DNA from: an uncultured Myxococcales bacterium
GTDB lineage: Bacteria; Myxococcota; UBA727; VGSZ01
DNA length: 9,145 bases
Assembly: GCA_903952805.1 (NCBI GenBank)
Contig: CAJBHN010000471.1
Location: 1 to 9,145, forward strand
Direction: 5' to 3'
Positions within the stretch are counted from its first letter, which is position 1. The number at the start of each line of letters is the position of its first letter. Below are positions 8,621 through 9,145 of this stretch, in pieces. Under the pieces are notes generated by a model, which saw only the letters and a list, made by a program, of their open reading frames with translations, had not been told where the DNA came from and ran no database searches. A program made the translations under genes and the position numbers.

Positions 8621-9145
8621 ATGGGGCGTTTGACCCCTCGACGTGGAGATTTCGTTCTGGCCTACCGCGACTCATCGACTCCTCCCCCTGGAGCTTCCAC
8701 TGGCCCTTCTGCGGGCCCCTCGTCGCCGGCAGGCCCGGGACCTCGACCTTTTACACCCGGACCTCCTCGTCCGCCCATGGGAGGCCCTCCCGGTCCTCGT
8801 CCCGGCGGCTTTGGTGGTCCCCCCGGCGGTGGGGGCTTCAGCGGCCCTCCCGGCGGTGGCTTCAGCGGCCCCCCTGGTGGCGGGCCTGGCGGCCCCGGCG
8901 GCTTCGATCGAGGCCCTCCGGGCGGTGATCGGGGTGGGGCTCGCGGTCGTGATGACCGCAACAACGAGCCTCGCGTCAACCGACGCATCCGCGTTCGAGA
9001 AGTGCGCGTCATCGCCGAAGATGGCTCGCAGCTTGGCATTCTGGCGACGGACGACGCCCTGCGACGTGCCGAAGAGAAGGGCCTTGATCTTGTTGAAGTG
9101 CAGCCGATGTCTCGGCCGCCCGTTTGCAAGATCATGGACTACGGC
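8621..9145 (+). CDS. infC: Translation initiation factor IF-3 with Gly/Pro-rich N-terminal extension (partial)
   Basis: IF-3 binds the 30S ribosomal subunit and controls start-codon selection and subunit joining. The conserved N-terminal domain begins near residue 113: NNEPRVNRRIRVREVRVI, then ATDDALRRAEEKGLDLVEVQ and PPVCKIMDYG, where the window ends. The linker and C-terminal domain lie beyond it. Usual IF-3 proteins begin only a few residues before the NRRIR segment. Here, from ATG 8621, about 112 residues precede it: MGRLTPRRGDFVLAYRDS, then a Pro/Gly/Ser stretch, GPPGGGFS-type repeats and an Arg/Gly/Asp segment. The start is uncertain. ATG 8777 would give a shorter extension, and ATGs at 8441, 8447 and 8492 a longer one; none has a clear Shine-Dalgarno. 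IF-3 genes often precede rpmI and rplT, which would be expected downstream. Confidence 0.88.
   Translation, partial: MGRLTPRRGDFVLAYRDSSTPPPGASTGPSAGPSSPAGPGPRPFTPGPPRPPMGGPPGPRPGGFGGPPGGGGFSGPPGGGFSGPPGGGPGGPGGFDRGPPGGDRGGARGRDDRNNEPRVNRRIRVREVRVIAEDGSQLGILATDDALRRAEEKGLDLVEVQPMSRPPVCKIMDYG
8816..8932 (+). repeat. Imperfect 24-bp coding repeats (GPPGGGFS type) in infC
   Basis: About four to five degenerate units encode variants of GPPGGGFS: GGPPGGGGFS, GPPGGGFS, GPPGGGPG, GPGGFD, then RGPPGGDR. The two best units differ by a small in-frame length change, as expected for slippage or unequal exchange. The tract lies in the low-complexity extension of IF-3, at about residues 66-104. Confidence 0.75.

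Noticed and set aside
8662..9135. Antisense Pro/Gly-rich frame over infC
   Set aside because: It is a shadow of the GC-rich repeat tract; the plus strand carries conserved IF-3 sequence across the same region.

Overview
The window is GC-rich DNA, by eye about two thirds G+C with strong G/C bias at third codon positions. Its gene content suggests a delta-type proteobacterium, most likely Myxococcota: a receiver-PATAN(DUF4388)-J-domain-TPR fusion, a small FHA protein, an ADP-ribosylglycohydrolase and an initiation factor IF-3 with an extra terminal extension. The lineage is an inference from these architectures. No rRNA, tRNA, CRISPR array, transposase or phage gene is visible.

Layout. (1) Positions 1-1581, plus strand: the end of a probable substrate-binding protein gene, an ABC ATPase and an ABC-3 family permease, together a zinc/manganese-type uptake operon with overlapping start and stop codons. 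(2) 1582-2010: a 429-base gene-free stretch with three copies of a 24-base imperfect palindrome. (3) 2011-2610, plus: a secreted fasciclin-domain protein. A perfect 16-bp stem at 2674-2709 ends it and the convergent unit. (4) 4543-2718, minus: a small ParA-type ATPase followed by a ParB-type DNA-binding protein. The 216-base gap upstream of parA holds two more copies of the palindrome, in the opposite orientation. (5) 7917-4760, minus: a 709-residue receiver/PATAN/J-domain/TPR protein whose stop codon overlaps the start of an ADP-ribosylglycohydrolase that opens with a 14-threonine microsatellite tract. (6) 7976-8422, plus: a divergent FHA protein, separated by 58 bases containing nested inverted repeats. 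(7) 8621 to the window end, plus: the start of infC, whose product carries a Gly/Pro-rich N-terminal extension of about 112 residues.

How the parts work together. The ABC genes form one transporter. ParA and ParB form a partition-type pair. The receiver/J/TPR protein and the hydrolase are translationally coupled, which suggests a signalling unit with a reversible ADP-ribosylation step, and the FHA gene may share its control region. The most unusual signal is the palindrome family: five copies in two intergenic regions on either side of the fasciclin-parB-parA block, each in the same sense as the gene upstream of it. It could be an RNA element in 3' untranslated regions, a protein-binding site (possibly a partition site), or simply a genome-wide interspersed repeat.
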